Source of the DNA: Bdellovibrio sp. qaytius
Lineage (GTDB): Bacteria; Bdellovibrionota; Bdellovibrionia; Bdellovibrionales; Bdellovibrionaceae
Direction: 5' to 3'
NCBI GenBank assembly: GCA_004011035.1
Contig: CP025734.1
Span: 1,572,001-1,636,000 of the forward strand
DNA length: 64,000 nt
In this document: piece by piece, positions 52,227-61,173 of the stretch
Numbering within the stretch: position 1 is the stretch's first letter
How the letters are laid out: each line of letters begins with the position of its first letter
Notes under the pieces: generated by a model
What the model was told of the DNA's origin: nothing
Seen by the model: only the letters and a program-made list of their open reading frames with translations
Database searches by the model: none
Translations under genes and position numbers: made by a program

Positions 52227-52975
52227 GCTTTGGCTTCCGGCTTAGCTTTTTTCTCTTCAATAAATAAATCGTTTGTGGCTAGGCCTGTTAGGGCTGTCAT
52301 CTTTTTGAAAGTGTAAAATAGAATGGCGCCTAAAAAGATAATCGATGGCACTAAGATCACGGCTAATGAATACACCGTCATTTGACCGAGCTGTTGATTT
52401 AAGATCTCTTGTTTTTGCTCTGTTGTAATGTTCTCAGCCAGTGGTGTGAAGATTCTTAAAGCTAAGAAGAAATTTAAAAAAGCACTCATTAGAAATGACA
52501 GCGATAAAAGCTGTGTCGATTTTTTCATAAGGTTTTTAAAGTTGTCTTGATTGTTTGTCTCGTTGATTTTGGCATTGATTTTATCAACATCAAAAGCGGC
52601 AGGGTTTAAGAATAAAGATTCAAAAAATGGAGCTTTACCAAAACTAGAAAATAAAACAAATGTGCCGATCAGCAGAGGAAAAAGCGCTTCTTTCATCGCA
52701 AACCAGATTCCGCCTAAAGCCATTAATGATAAGGTTCCAGAGATTAAAATATTCATTAAACCTAACAAAGAAATGAAATCCATTTTTTTGTTTTTAAAAA
52801 TTGAATACACACCCGAAAATAAAGGCAGAGCCAAAGCTAAGACTAAGGCGTTGGTTGGGGTTAATCCCCATTTAGTTCCTTTATTTAAAATATACACCGG
52901 TAAGATGATATTAATTAAAATATGAGAGAAACCTGTGTTGGTATTTGTCTTAGCGTTTATCTTAGCGTTTGCCAT
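52223..52975 (-). CDS. VC0807-like membrane protein
   Basis: A 250-residue protein from the ATG at 52975; a TTG at 53014 is in frame. Six membrane helices are visible, with the N-terminal block ILPVYILNKGTKWGLTPTNALVLA and SGVYSIFKNKKMDFISLLGLM that resemble the VC0807 family of intermembrane proteins with no known function. The C-terminus has a Lys-rich tail. Assignment is by memory of the pattern. It ends with 4 nt of antisense overlap with the polyproline gene. Confidence 0.6.
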   Translation of the reverse strand: MANAKINAKTNTNTGFSHILINIILPVYILNKGTKWGLTPTNALVLALALPLFSGVYSIFKNKKMDFISLLGLMNILISGTLSLMALGGIWFAMKEALFPLLIGTFVLFSSFGKAPFFESLFLNPAAFDVDKINAKINETNNQDNFKNLMKKSTQLLSLSFLMSAFLNFFLALRIFTPLAENITTEQKQEILNQQLGQMTVYSLAVILVPSIIFLGAILFYTFKKMTALTGLATNDLFIEEKKAKPEAKA

Positions 52976-53017
52976 AGGAATCAGATTGTCGACCGGAGAT
53001 AGATTTAAGGTCAACGA

Positions 53018-53045
53018 CTTAAAATAAATGTGCTTTTATTTTAAG
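53018..53045. promoter_or_regulatory. AT-rich inverted repeat between divergent genes
   Basis: CTTAAAATAAA (53018-53028) and TTTATTTTAAG (53035-53045) are exact 11-bp arms with a 6-nt spacer. It lies between the divergent starts of the VC0807-like gene and the 53116 lipoprotein gene, where an operator would be expected. Confidence 0.4.
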
Positions 53046-53115
53046 CTTTACGCGCTACATGATTGCAATGCGTGAGGCTGCAGGATTCAATAATCTGATA
53101 GGAGAGTCTTTCATC

Positions 53116-54003
53116 ATGAAAAAAACATTTAACGTATCTATTTTAGTATCTATCTTAATTGCGACGAGCTCGTGCGCTATGATTCAAAAATTAACTTGCA
53201 ATGCAAACACTGCAAAAAGCACAGGCGCTCGCGATGCAACTAGCGGTAGCATCAATATGCCCGGTTTAAACAGTGGCAACTCTTGCGAAGGTGAATACAC
53301 AAACACACAATACCAAGCTGATTACCGCCAAGGTTTTGAAGAAAAGAAAAATCAAATTTGCCAAGTGAGCGAAATTACAAAGATGACTCAAGTTTCAGTT
53401 GATGCAGGTCTTACGAAAGCTGACGTTGAAAAAAAAATGGGAGCTTGTGTAACGATGTCTTCGTACTCGTCGTTAAAATCGACGATGGAGCGCACTTATA
53501 TGGCGGGTTTTTGTTCAACTACACGCGCTGAAAGCATGGGTTACAAACACGGATCAGATTTAGCTAATAAGGCTTTCGAACAAAACTTCGCAGGTTGTGA
53601 AGCTAAATGGAGTTCATTAAAATCAGCTTACGATCAAGCTTACAATAAAGCTTCAACACAAGCTCACAAAAACAAACAAGATCTATTTGTTAAAAGCACA
53701 GGAACTTCAACATTCATGTTAGATCAAAAAAATCTTTCAGCAAGTTGCCAAATTCCTGCAGATCAATCTTTAGTGCAAGTGACTGTGAATAATCCAAATC
53801 CATCACAAACTTTAGTTCAAGGCCAATGGAACTATCAGTACTTTGATAAAGACTTTGCTAAAATTGCTGATGATTCAGGTGTAGATGCGGTTTTACTTTC
53901 TCCGCAATCAAATAAGTCTTTTACAAAAATGACTTTACCAAGAAATGCTAGCTTTTGCAGAGCTGAATTTGCAGGAGTAGCAACAGGATCAAATATTAAA
54001 TAG
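53116..54003 (+). CDS. DUF2799-like lipoprotein
   Basis: A 295-residue lipoprotein from ATG 53116, with GGAGAG 9 nt upstream; the longer frame from 53059 lacks a signal. The lipobox is ATSSC near residue 20. The mature chain has eight or so cysteines and repeated helices containing Tyr-x-x-Gly patterns (DYRQGFEEKKNQIC, TYMAGFCSTT, GYKHGSDLANKAF), as in DUF2799, whose members are lipoproteins of unknown role. A strong terminator follows. Confidence 0.7.
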   Translation: MKKTFNVSILVSILIATSSCAMIQKLTCNANTAKSTGARDATSGSINMPGLNSGNSCEGEYTNTQYQADYRQGFEEKKNQICQVSEITKMTQVSVDAGLTKADVEKKMGACVTMSSYSSLKSTMERTYMAGFCSTTRAESMGYKHGSDLANKAFEQNFAGCEAKWSSLKSAYDQAYNKASTQAHKNKQDLFVKSTGTSTFMLDQKNLSASCQIPADQSLVQVTVNNPNPSQTLVQGQWNYQYFDKDFAKIADDSGVDAVLLSPQSNKSFTKMTLPRNASFCRAEFAGVATGSNIK

Positions 54004-54046
54004 CATCATTTTTATTTGAAATTCTCAGGGTGAGACAGTAAAAGGT

Positions 54047-54078
54047 CGTCAACACGAAAGTGTTGGCGATTTTTTTTT
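54047..54078 (+). terminator. Rho-independent terminator after the lipoprotein gene
   Basis: CGTCAACAC-GAAA-GTGTTGGCG (9 bp with one T-G pair, GAAA tetraloop) followed by a run of nine T (one A first). Separates the lipoprotein gene from the giant fibre gene. Confidence 0.92.
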
Positions 54079-54119
54079 AGACCCAGACCCCTAAATTAGA
54101 TTTGGCCGAAGTTGAAGCG

Positions 54120-54147
54120 TAAATGTTTAGCCTAATAAATCCGATAA
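54120..54147 (+). promoter_or_regulatory. FliA (sigma-28)-type promoter of the giant fibre gene
   Basis: TAAATGTT at 54120 and TCCGATAA at 54140-54147, 16 nt between TAAA and TCCGATAA (the consensus is TAAAGTTT-N11-GCCGATAA, 15 nt). It fits the flagellar sigma consensus at most positions, is downstream of a terminator, and lies 14 nt before the start codon. Confidence 0.6.
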
Positions 54148-54160
54148 GTTAGGTGTGAAT

Positions 54161-57100
54161 ATGGGACGTAAACAGAGTAAAAATCTGAATTTTTTCAGCT
54201 TAGTTTTATTTGTATTTATTTTTGTAAATACGATGTCTTCTTTTGCGGGTCCGAACAGAACAACTTATCAAGCAAAAATTATTAAACCAAATGGTCAGCC
54301 TTTAGAATCATCGAGTGTAAATTTTAAATTCACCGTTTTAAATTCTGATGCAGATTGTATTTTGTATTCTGAAACTTATTCTGCGGTGAATATGAGTTCG
54401 ACGGGTGGATTAATTTCTTTCTCGTTAGGTTCAGGCATAAAATCATACCCCACATCAGCAACAACTTTTGAAAATGTTTTTTCAAATATTTCAGGCGCCT
54501 TAGCTTGCCAATCGGGGCCACTTACGTTTACGCCAGGCTCATCCGACACGCGTAAAGTTGTGATGCAATTTCATGATGGCAACGGCTGGCAAACATTGCC
54601 GCCGATGACAATCAATGCGGTTCCGTATGCGATGTACGCCAACGATTCTGAAAAATTAGGCGGTGTAAGCGCTACCGCGTATGTTCGCTATTCAACAATA
54701 CCAACATGTACGGCCAGTGAAGCGATTCAATACACTGGGTCTGCGTTTACATGTATTCCTGTTGGTGGTTCAGGTTCGGCGTCTGTAACTTCGGGATCCG
54801 TGATTACAGCGTTAGGTTATACTCCGGCTGATGGAGCGAGTGTGACGGCTTTAACTTCGAATGTGACATCGGTTTCTTCAACGGTGTATTCAGTGTCGTC
54901 GACAGTTTCAAGTTTATCAGCTTCAACGACGGCGCTTTTAAGTTCTGTATCTTCACTCACGACTTCGATGACTACTTTATCTGGTTCGTTAACATCATTA
55001 TCGAATTCAGTAGCTGCATCTTTTGCGGCGATCACTGGTGTGACTTCATCATCGATTGCAACAGCGCTTGGTTATACTCCGGCGAATAGTGCGACGGTAA
55101 CAACTCTTAGTTCAAATATTTCAACGGTATCATCAACAGTAAACTCAGTATCTGGTTCGCTAACTTCGTTATCTAATTCAGTCGCTGCATCTTTTGCGGC
55201 GATCACTGGTGTGACTTCATCATCGATTGCAACAGCGCTTGGTTATACTCCGGCGAATAGTGCAACAGTAACAACGTTGAGTTCTAATATTTCAACGGTA
55301 TCATCAACTGTAAATTCAGTTTCATCGACTGTTACTACTTTATCAGGTTCGTTAACTTCACTAACTAATTCAGTTGCCGCGTCCTTTGCTGCGATCACGG
55401 GAGTAACTTCATCTTCGATTGCAACAGCTCTTGGTTACACTCCAGCAAACAGCGCAACTGTGACTTCATTATCGAATTCTGTTGCAGCCTCTTTTGCTGC
55501 GATCACAGGTGTAACTTCTTCGACGATTGCGACAGCGCTTGGTTATACTCCGGCAAACAGCGCAACGGTTACAACGCTTAATTCAAACATTTCAACGGTG
55601 TCTTCAACAGTGAATTCAGTTTCATCGACTGTTGCAAGTCTTTCAAATGCTGTTGCAAGTTTAACTGCGACTGTTTCTGGTTTGCCAGTATCACAATGGA
55701 CAACTTCTGGTTCGACGGTGAATTATTCTGGTAACGTGGGAATTGGTACAACAAACCCAAATTATAAATTAACAGTTTCAGGTAACGCTAATGTGAACGG
55801 AGCCGTTGTTTTAGGTAACACGCCTCCGGTGGCTGGAACTTTTGATTTTGGCCCTCTTGTTGGAGCAAATGCCACATACAAGGCCGCAGTGTTGTTACAA
55901 GATACAATAACTGATTTTTCTAATGACTATACAGCGGGCCAAATTTCTTCAGTTAAATTAAATGCTCCGACAAATACTTCGAGCTTAGCTGTGGGAAGCA
56001 TTCGTTACACTCAAAATGTAGCTTCAAGCCCAGCAAATTATGGCGCCGGGATTTATGGCTCTTACGAGATCTTAGAAAATAATGGTTCAGGTACAGTTGG
56101 TGCTTTGACGGGCGTTTCACCTCTAGTTATGCAAAATAGTCCGGGCGTTGTAACAACAGCGTACGGAATTAATTCTCGTGTTTATAATTATCAAGGCACT
56201 ATAAATAGTTCTTTTGGTGGAGTTTTTGCCTCTGGAAATTTAGGCGGAACTATTGCAAATAATTATGGGATTATGATTGATACTGTAGGTGGTAATGTAG
56301 GCACTAACTACGGATTATTTATTACAGATCAATCTGCAATGACAGCGTCACAAACTTACAATATGTATTCTGCAGGTTTTAATTCTAAGAATATTTTTAT
56401 GGGTACTATTGGTCTTGGTGTAAGTCAGCCCACGGCTAAGTTACAAATGGCAGCAGGGTCTGCATCGATTGCTCCCATGAAATTCACATCAGGAACACTG
56501 CTGACATCTCCGCAATCGGGAAGTATCGAGTACGACGGTAATAATCTATATTATACAGATGGCACAAACACACGTCGCACAGTTGCAAATACGACGACAA
56601 GTGCGGTGACTTCGTCTTCAATTGCAACAGCACTTGGTTATACTCCGGCAAATAGTGCAACGGTTGCAGCTATTACTTCATCGCAGTGGTCAACAAGCAG
56701 TACGACGATTAATTATTTAGCGGGTAATATTGGTATCGGCACAACGAATCCTTCATATCTATTAGAGGTGAGTGGTTCAGCTAAAGTAAATAAACTTTAT
56801 GCGAGTGATGGTGCGTTTAATTCTCCGTCGATTACTTTTGCAAATAGTCCAACGACAGGGTTTTACAATGCAGGTGGATACATTGGTTTTTCAATTGGTG
56901 GAGCGCTTAAAGGAACATGGTCTTCTTCATCTTTAGCTTTTAATGCAGGTGGCGCAGGTCCACAAATTTATTTTACAGGCGGCGATGCGGCTAATCCTTC
57001 GTATGCTTTTAATTCTGATCCAGATACAGGAATGTTTAATCCCAATTCAAGTGGTGGCAGTAACGAATTAGGTTTTTCAACTTCAGGTGTTGAGCGTATG

Positions 57101-59611
57101 CGTATCGCCAGCACCGGCGCAGTGGGTATCGGAACATCAAGCCCTGCGGGTGTGCTTGATATCGCTTGGGGCGGTGCCAGTGGTTTAACAGGTGGTGCAG
57201 ATATTTCTGCATCAACTCGTACTAATAATACAAACAAATGGTTTCGCTATGCTCAAGTGGCTTACGCCAATTCTGTAGCTCCGTTTTTAGCGATTATGAC
57301 AGGAGCCACAAGCACAGAAAATGGCGTCTACATTGGTGGTGGTTCAGCACTTCAACCAAATGCTACGGCGATTCGTATGTACACAGGAACAAGTCAGTCA
57401 ACAAACGGAGCGGCCCTTGAGCGTATGACAATTCTTCCAAGTGGTAACGTAGGTGTTGGCACTATAACTCCAACAGCTAAGTTTCAGGTGACTGGGCAAT
57501 CTTCTTCAACGGCCGCCTTAAAAATTACAAGTGGAACACTTTTAACTTCGCCTCAACCAGGTTCCATTGAAAATGATGGAAGCAATTTATATTTCACAGA
57601 TAATAATAGCGCTCGTTACATGTTAGCAGGAACAGCCGTTCCTGGTTATTACGATTCAATTAATACGATAGCGAATGCTTCAGGAAATATCGCGCTTTAT
57701 CCAAGTTTAGGTGCAGGCACGGTGACTGTTTCGAGTACTTTAGCGAGCAGCAGCCCAAGCACTGGGGCTTTAGTTGTAAAAGGCGGGATGGGCGTTGCTG
57801 GCGATATTTACACTTCGGGAGCTGCGCAATTTCAATCGGGTGTAGCGAGTGCGGCCAACGTTACAAATTACAATTTACGTTTATCATCGAACAACACGGG
57901 CAGTGCTGCTTATTACGGTGTTGGCACGGGAATGACATTTGATAGTTTCACAAATAACAATGGTTCAAAACCTATCGGCCAAATGGCGAGTTATTTAATT
58001 TCTGGCGGTTCAGGTGGCGCTGCTACTGATGAATCGGGTGGATTAAAATTTTTAACTAAACGCGCCTCATCGGCCACATTACAAACGGCTATGGTGATTG
58101 ATGATCTGGGTAATGTTGGTATTGGCACAACGGTGCCAATTGCGGCCTTAGAAGTGAGTGGTGCTATCACAGCCAATGCAGGGGCAGTGGCAGGCGCATT
58201 AAATTTAAAAGCTGGCACGTTTCAAGATCACACTTACATGCAATTTTTTGCAAGAAGTGCGGCTTCATCAACTCGTAGTGGATATTTTGGTTATCCAGCA
58301 CCAGCCACGTTGCAAATGAATATTATGAATGAACTTCCTGGAGGTTTAGCTTTAGGAGCCAGCGGTTCAGTTCGTGCTTTTATTCATCCGAACGGAAATG
58401 TAGGTATCGGTACGATTTCTCCATTAGCGATTTTACATGCAGAGGCTGCAGCAGCGATTGTTGCAGTCAGAACAACAACAGATGCCAATAGCGCAATAGC
58501 CATGAAAAACAATGTCACTAATAATGGTTGGAATTTGTATAATCTTGGATCTACTGACCCCACTCCAAATGGATTTTTAATAGAGCAGAATACCAGTGGT
58601 ACAAGTGCAAGAAGATTCACAATAAATCAATCCGGCAGTGTCGGTATCGGTACATCAGCCCCAACATCAACACTTAGTGTTCTTTCAACGAATAACATTA
58701 ACACAGGTTCTAACTTAGCAAATGGTATTGGAGCACTTAGAATTCAAGATGGAACCTCGATCGGTTTATTGTTCGATTCAAATCAGATTGAACAAATGGA
58801 GCCGGCAAATAGTTTGTATTTAAATTATAACTCATCAGCCTCTACGATTGTAAACTATGGTGGCGGTAATGTCGGCATCGGATTACTAACTCCGTCGACA
58901 AGATTAGATATTAGTGCTTCAGGTAGTACAATGATTACCACTGGTGGAGGGGCTGTATTTAGAATCTCAAACCCATCTTCTGCGAATTCAGATTATTTTC
59001 AAATTGGTTGGCTCAGTGAAGATAACTGGGGAATCATGTCAGCGGATTCAGCGACACATAAAAACTTAGTTGTGGTACCATTCGGTGGAAATTTTGGGGT
59101 AGGTGTGACAAGTCCTACTTATAAATTAGATGTCGCTGGTGATATTCGTATTACAGGAACTCCGTACCGTGCCAGTGGTGATATCGCGTGGACTGTGCCA
59201 TCGGATGCGCGTTTAAAAGATGTGATTTCAAAATACAACCGCGGTCTTCGTGAAATTGCGAACATCGATACGATCGTGTATAAATATAAAAAAGATAATC
59301 CTAAGCAAGCTGATTCAACTAAAGAATACACAGGTGTTTTAGCGCAACAAGTGCAAACACAAATTCCAGAAGCTGTTAACGTTGATAAAGATGGATACTT
59401 ATCTTTAAACACGACTCCAATTTTTTGGGCGATGATTAATGCGATTAAAGAAGTTTACACAGAGGTCTTAGGAGTCAAGGCCGAGAACACTCAATTAAAA
59501 GCGCAGGCTGAAGTTCAATCGCGCAAAATACAAAGTCTTGAAGAAGAAAACGCGGCTGTTAAGGCGCGTTTAGAGCGCATTGAAAAAGCATTAGAAAATC
59601 AAAATAAATAA
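54161..59611 (+). CDS. Giant exported fibre protein with C-terminal S74 (intramolecular chaperone) domain
   Basis: A 1,816-residue protein (ATG 54161; a GTG 6 nt upstream is possible). Signal peptide of about 31 residues ends at SSFA. A N-terminal beta domain (about 30-200) is followed by low-complexity coiled-coil-like repeats with ALGYTPANSATV (about 215-520), a phrase typical of phage tail fibres. Then come ten or so head repeats of the form GNVGIGTTxPxxxLxVxG. The C-terminus is a peptidase S74 domain with the self-cleaving SDARLKD (Ser1681), IDTIVYKYK and GVLAQQVQTQIPEAV, then a coiled coil. In phage fibres this domain guides trimer folding and then cuts itself off. It is probably a trimeric surface adhesin or fibre. 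No other phage genes are nearby. Confidence 0.85.
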   Translation: MGRKQSKNLNFFSLVLFVFIFVNTMSSFAGPNRTTYQAKIIKPNGQPLESSSVNFKFTVLNSDADCILYSETYSAVNMSSTGGLISFSLGSGIKSYPTSATTFENVFSNISGALACQSGPLTFTPGSSDTRKVVMQFHDGNGWQTLPPMTINAVPYAMYANDSEKLGGVSATAYVRYSTIPTCTASEAIQYTGSAFTCIPVGGSGSASVTSGSVITALGYTPADGASVTALTSNVTSVSSTVYSVSSTVSSLSASTTALLSSVSSLTTSMTTLSGSLTSLSNSVAASFAAITGVTSSSIATALGYTPANSATVTTLSSNISTVSSTVNSVSGSLTSLSNSVAASFAAITGVTSSSIATALGYTPANSATVTTLSSNISTVSSTVNSVSSTVTTLSGSLTSLTNSVAASFAAITGVTSSSIATALGYTPANSATVTSLSNSVAASFAAITGVTSSTIATALGYTPANSATVTTLNSNISTVSSTVNSVSSTVASLSNAVASLTATVSGLPVSQWTTSGSTVNYSGNVGIGTTNPNYKLTVSGNANVNGAVVLGNTPPVAGTFDFGPLVGANATYKAAVLLQDTITDFSNDYTAGQISSVKLNAPTNTSSLAVGSIRYTQNVASSPANYGAGIYGSYEILENNGSGTVGALTGVSPLVMQNSPGVVTTAYGINSRVYNYQGTINSSFGGVFASGNLGGTIANNYGIMIDTVGGNVGTNYGLFITDQSAMTASQTYNMYSAGFNSKNIFMGTIGLGVSQPTAKLQMAAGSASIAPMKFTSGTLLTSPQSGSIEYDGNNLYYTDGTNTRRTVANTTTSAVTSSSIATALGYTPANSATVAAITSSQWSTSSTTINYLAGNIGIGTTNPSYLLEVSGSAKVNKLYASDGAFNSPSITFANSPTTGFYNAGGYIGFSIGGALKGTWSSSSLAFNAGGAGPQIYFTGGDAANPSYAFNSDPDTGMFNPNSSGGSNELGFSTSGVERMRIASTGAVGIGTSSPAGVLDIAWGGASGLTGGADISASTRTNNTNKWFRYAQVAYANSVAPFLAIMTGATSTENGVYIGGGSALQPNATAIRMYTGTSQSTNGAALERMTILPSGNVGVGTITPTAKFQVTGQSSSTAALKITSGTLLTSPQPGSIENDGSNLYFTDNNSARYMLAGTAVPGYYDSINTIANASGNIALYPSLGAGTVTVSSTLASSSPSTGALVVKGGMGVAGDIYTSGAAQFQSGVASAANVTNYNLRLSSNNTGSAAYYGVGTGMTFDSFTNNNGSKPIGQMASYLISGGSGGAATDESGGLKFLTKRASSATLQTAMVIDDLGNVGIGTTVPIAALEVSGAITANAGAVAGALNLKAGTFQDHTYMQFFARSAASSTRSGYFGYPAPATLQMNIMNELPGGLALGASGSVRAFIHPNGNVGIGTISPLAILHAEAAAAIVAVRTTTDANSAIAMKNNVTNNGWNLYNLGSTDPTPNGFLIEQNTSGTSARRFTINQSGSVGIGTSAPTSTLSVLSTNNINTGSNLANGIGALRIQDGTSIGLLFDSNQIEQMEPANSLYLNYNSSASTIVNYGGGNVGIGLLTPSTRLDISASGSTMITTGGGAVFRISNPSSANSDYFQIGWLSEDNWGIMSADSATHKNLVVVPFGGNFGVGVTSPTYKLDVAGDIRITGTPYRASGDIAWTVPSDARLKDVISKYNRGLREIANIDTIVYKYKKDNPKQADSTKEYTGVLAQQVQTQIPEAVNVDKDGYLSLNTTPIFWAMINAIKEVYTEVLGVKAENTQLKAQAEVQSRKIQSLEEENAAVKARLERIEKALENQNK
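55013..55560 (+). repeat. In-frame near-identical repeats in the fibre gene
   Basis: Four copies of a block containing ATCACTGGTGT...CTTGGTTATACTCCGGC, beginning at about 55031, 55202, 55394 and 55502; spacings 171, 192 and 108 nt. The first two share about 80 identical nt. A further copy lies near 56610, and a degenerate one near 54790. Spacings are multiples of 3, so reading frame is kept; recombination between them would change repeat number. Confidence 0.85.
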
Positions 59612-59676
59612 TCGTTTGAGGTATGGCCTTTGCTGCTTTTGATAACTAGTTATTAGTTGAATCGAAAGGGGGCATT

Positions 59677-60318
59677 ATGACTATTGCCGACAACAGAGAA
59701 ACAACGTATTCAACCTCACGGCCCCATGGTTTTTTTCATACCATGTTAAATGATGTGCGAAAATCTTTGCGCGGTGAGGCTCATACGATGACTGAAATTC
59801 GAGAGCAGATGAATCAGGCCTTGCATAAACAAGCGAAGCTTGTGGATGTGCTTGTGCAGCATCATAATTACATTAAAGAATCAGTCGCCGTTTGTTTAGA
59901 TCGTGATGTGCAAGATAGCGAAAAACAAATTCATCTGACAAGATTACTTAAACTTTTAGAAATGCATTCTAAAGCTGAAGAGCAAACTCTGTATAAATTA
60001 TTAATTGCAAGTTCAGAAAAGTGGCCACGCATCGAAGGGTGTCTTGCGCAGGATGAGCATGATCTGCTCTATCAATTAACGGATGATCTTCGAGACATGC
60101 ACTTTGAAGCTTTATGGACCGAAGATGTCGAAGCTAAGTGCTTGGTGCTTTGCGAACTCGTAGTGAATCACTTCAAAAAAGAAGAAACAGAGATTTTTTC
60201 TTTAGCTAAAGAATGTATTAACTCAGGCCAGTTAAATGACACAGCATCAGATTATATAGATCTGTGTGAAAATCATTTAGCTATGAGTGAGATTCGCGCT
60301 AAGGGGATATTTCTTTAG
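59677..60318 (+). CDS. Hemerythrin HHE-domain protein
   Basis: A 213-residue cytosolic protein. After a 35-residue N-terminal extension, four helices carry His/Glu sets of hemerythrin-like proteins: LVQHHNYI, LEMHSKAEEQTLYKLL, AQDEHDLLYQL and VNHFKKEETEIFSLA. The likely di-iron site could bind oxygen or sense NO/redox stress. RBS AAAGGGGG. Its 3' end overlaps the convergent nnrD-like gene by 42 nt. Confidence 0.88.
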   Translation: MTIADNRETTYSTSRPHGFFHTMLNDVRKSLRGEAHTMTEIREQMNQALHKQAKLVDVLVQHHNYIKESVAVCLDRDVQDSEKQIHLTRLLKLLEMHSKAEEQTLYKLLIASSEKWPRIEGCLAQDEHDLLYQLTDDLRDMHFEALWTEDVEAKCLVLCELVVNHFKKEETEIFSLAKECINSGQLNDTASDYIDLCENHLAMSEIRAKGIFL

Positions 60319-61128
60319 TTGTGATTTTCTAAGTTTAAAGATCGCTTGTGGAATCAGATCAATCACTTCGCTGGCCATTAAACTTAAGTAGTCATTTTTT
60401 TTCACCCACTCATCAGCAATATAGCCATGAAGGCCGCAACCTAATACGCAAGCTTTCGTTGGGCTTAAGCCTTGCGATAGAAAGCCTGCGATCATGCCGC
60501 ATAGTACATCTCCTGTGCCGGCTTTGGCCAAGGCTTTGTTTCCTGTCGTGATTTCGAAAATATTTTTACTGTTCGCAATTAAAGTGTGTGGACCCTTTAA
60601 AATAACAATTCCACCAAATGTTTTTTGTGCTAATTGCACGGCTTGAAATCGATCAGCCCGAATTTTATCTGCTGTTGAATTTAACAGTCTTGCGAGTTCA
60701 GCTTCATGTGGTGTCATGATCCAATACTCTGGTATTTTTTTTATAAGTTTTAAAGCGCCGGCATCAACGATTACTGGGCCTTTGAATTTTTTTAATAAAC
60801 TTTCATAAACTTTGCGCAAGTCAGATGTTGCAATTGATCCTGGTCCGATCGCAATCGCTGCAAATGGTTCAAAATTAGTTTTCACAGAAATTTTCATCGA
60901 AACAAAATCAGGATGCAAAATTAAATCTTTTGTTTTTTCGGGTAAATAAACATAACCAGCGCCTACGCGGTACGCGGCCTTTGCGCATAGAATGCTGGCG
61001 CCCCAAAGGCCAGGGCTTCCGGCAATAATTAAACACTTACCCCCATTTTGTTTATGGACGGTTTTAGTTCTTTTTGGTAAAAGAGCAGGCAAATTTTTTT
61101 TTGAAATGCGAATTACAGTGGGCATCAT
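60277..61128 (-). CDS. nnrD: ADP/ATP-dependent NAD(P)H-hydrate dehydratase
   Basis: A 283-residue enzyme of the ribokinase-like CARKD family which repairs hydrated NADH and NADPH. ATG 61128 (or the adjacent 61125) has AAGG upstream; a TTG at 61167 lacks support. It has KCLIIAGSPGLWGASILCAKAAYRVGAG, the WIMTPHEAELARLL region, VILKGPHTLIAN, and the nucleotide/catalytic segment ALAKAGTGDVLCGMIAGFLSQG. It lacks the N-terminal epimerase (NnrE) domain found in E. coli's fused enzyme; none is adjacent. Confidence 0.93.
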   Translation of the reverse strand: MMPTVIRISKKNLPALLPKRTKTVHKQNGGKCLIIAGSPGLWGASILCAKAAYRVGAGYVYLPEKTKDLILHPDFVSMKISVKTNFEPFAAIAIGPGSIATSDLRKVYESLLKKFKGPVIVDAGALKLIKKIPEYWIMTPHEAELARLLNSTADKIRADRFQAVQLAQKTFGGIVILKGPHTLIANSKNIFEITTGNKALAKAGTGDVLCGMIAGFLSQGLSPTKACVLGCGLHGYIADEWVKKNDYLSLMASEVIDLIPQAIFKLRKSQLKKYPLSANLTHS

Positions 61129-61173
61129 AACCCAAACCTTTGCAGATTGAATGCCATGTGCTACCAAAGAGTC

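Noticed and set aside
52551-52925. A 124-codon plus-strand frame opposite the VC0807-like gene
   Set aside because: It lies wholly within the opposite-strand membrane gene, shows no ribosome site, and its composition mirrors the antisense of hydrophobic codons.
55013-55560. CRISPR-like array
   Set aside because: Repeat spacing is irregular (171, 192, 108 nt), repeats are in frame inside a long coding sequence and no cas genes exist.
54817-58620. Several open frames of 60-90 codons on the minus strand opposite the fibre gene
   Set aside because: They result from its Ser/Thr/Ala-rich low-complexity codons; none has a ribosome site or plausible protein.
54161-59611. Prophage, suggested by tail-fibre-like repeats and S74 domain
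   Set aside because: The gene has a signal peptide and its own promoter, and neighbours are ordinary cellular genes with no integrase, capsid, terminase or lysis genes.
59642-59653. ATAACTAGTTAT palindrome before the hemerythrin gene
   Set aside because: A 12-bp AT-rich palindrome is expected by chance in 64 kb and it is not repeated elsewhere here.
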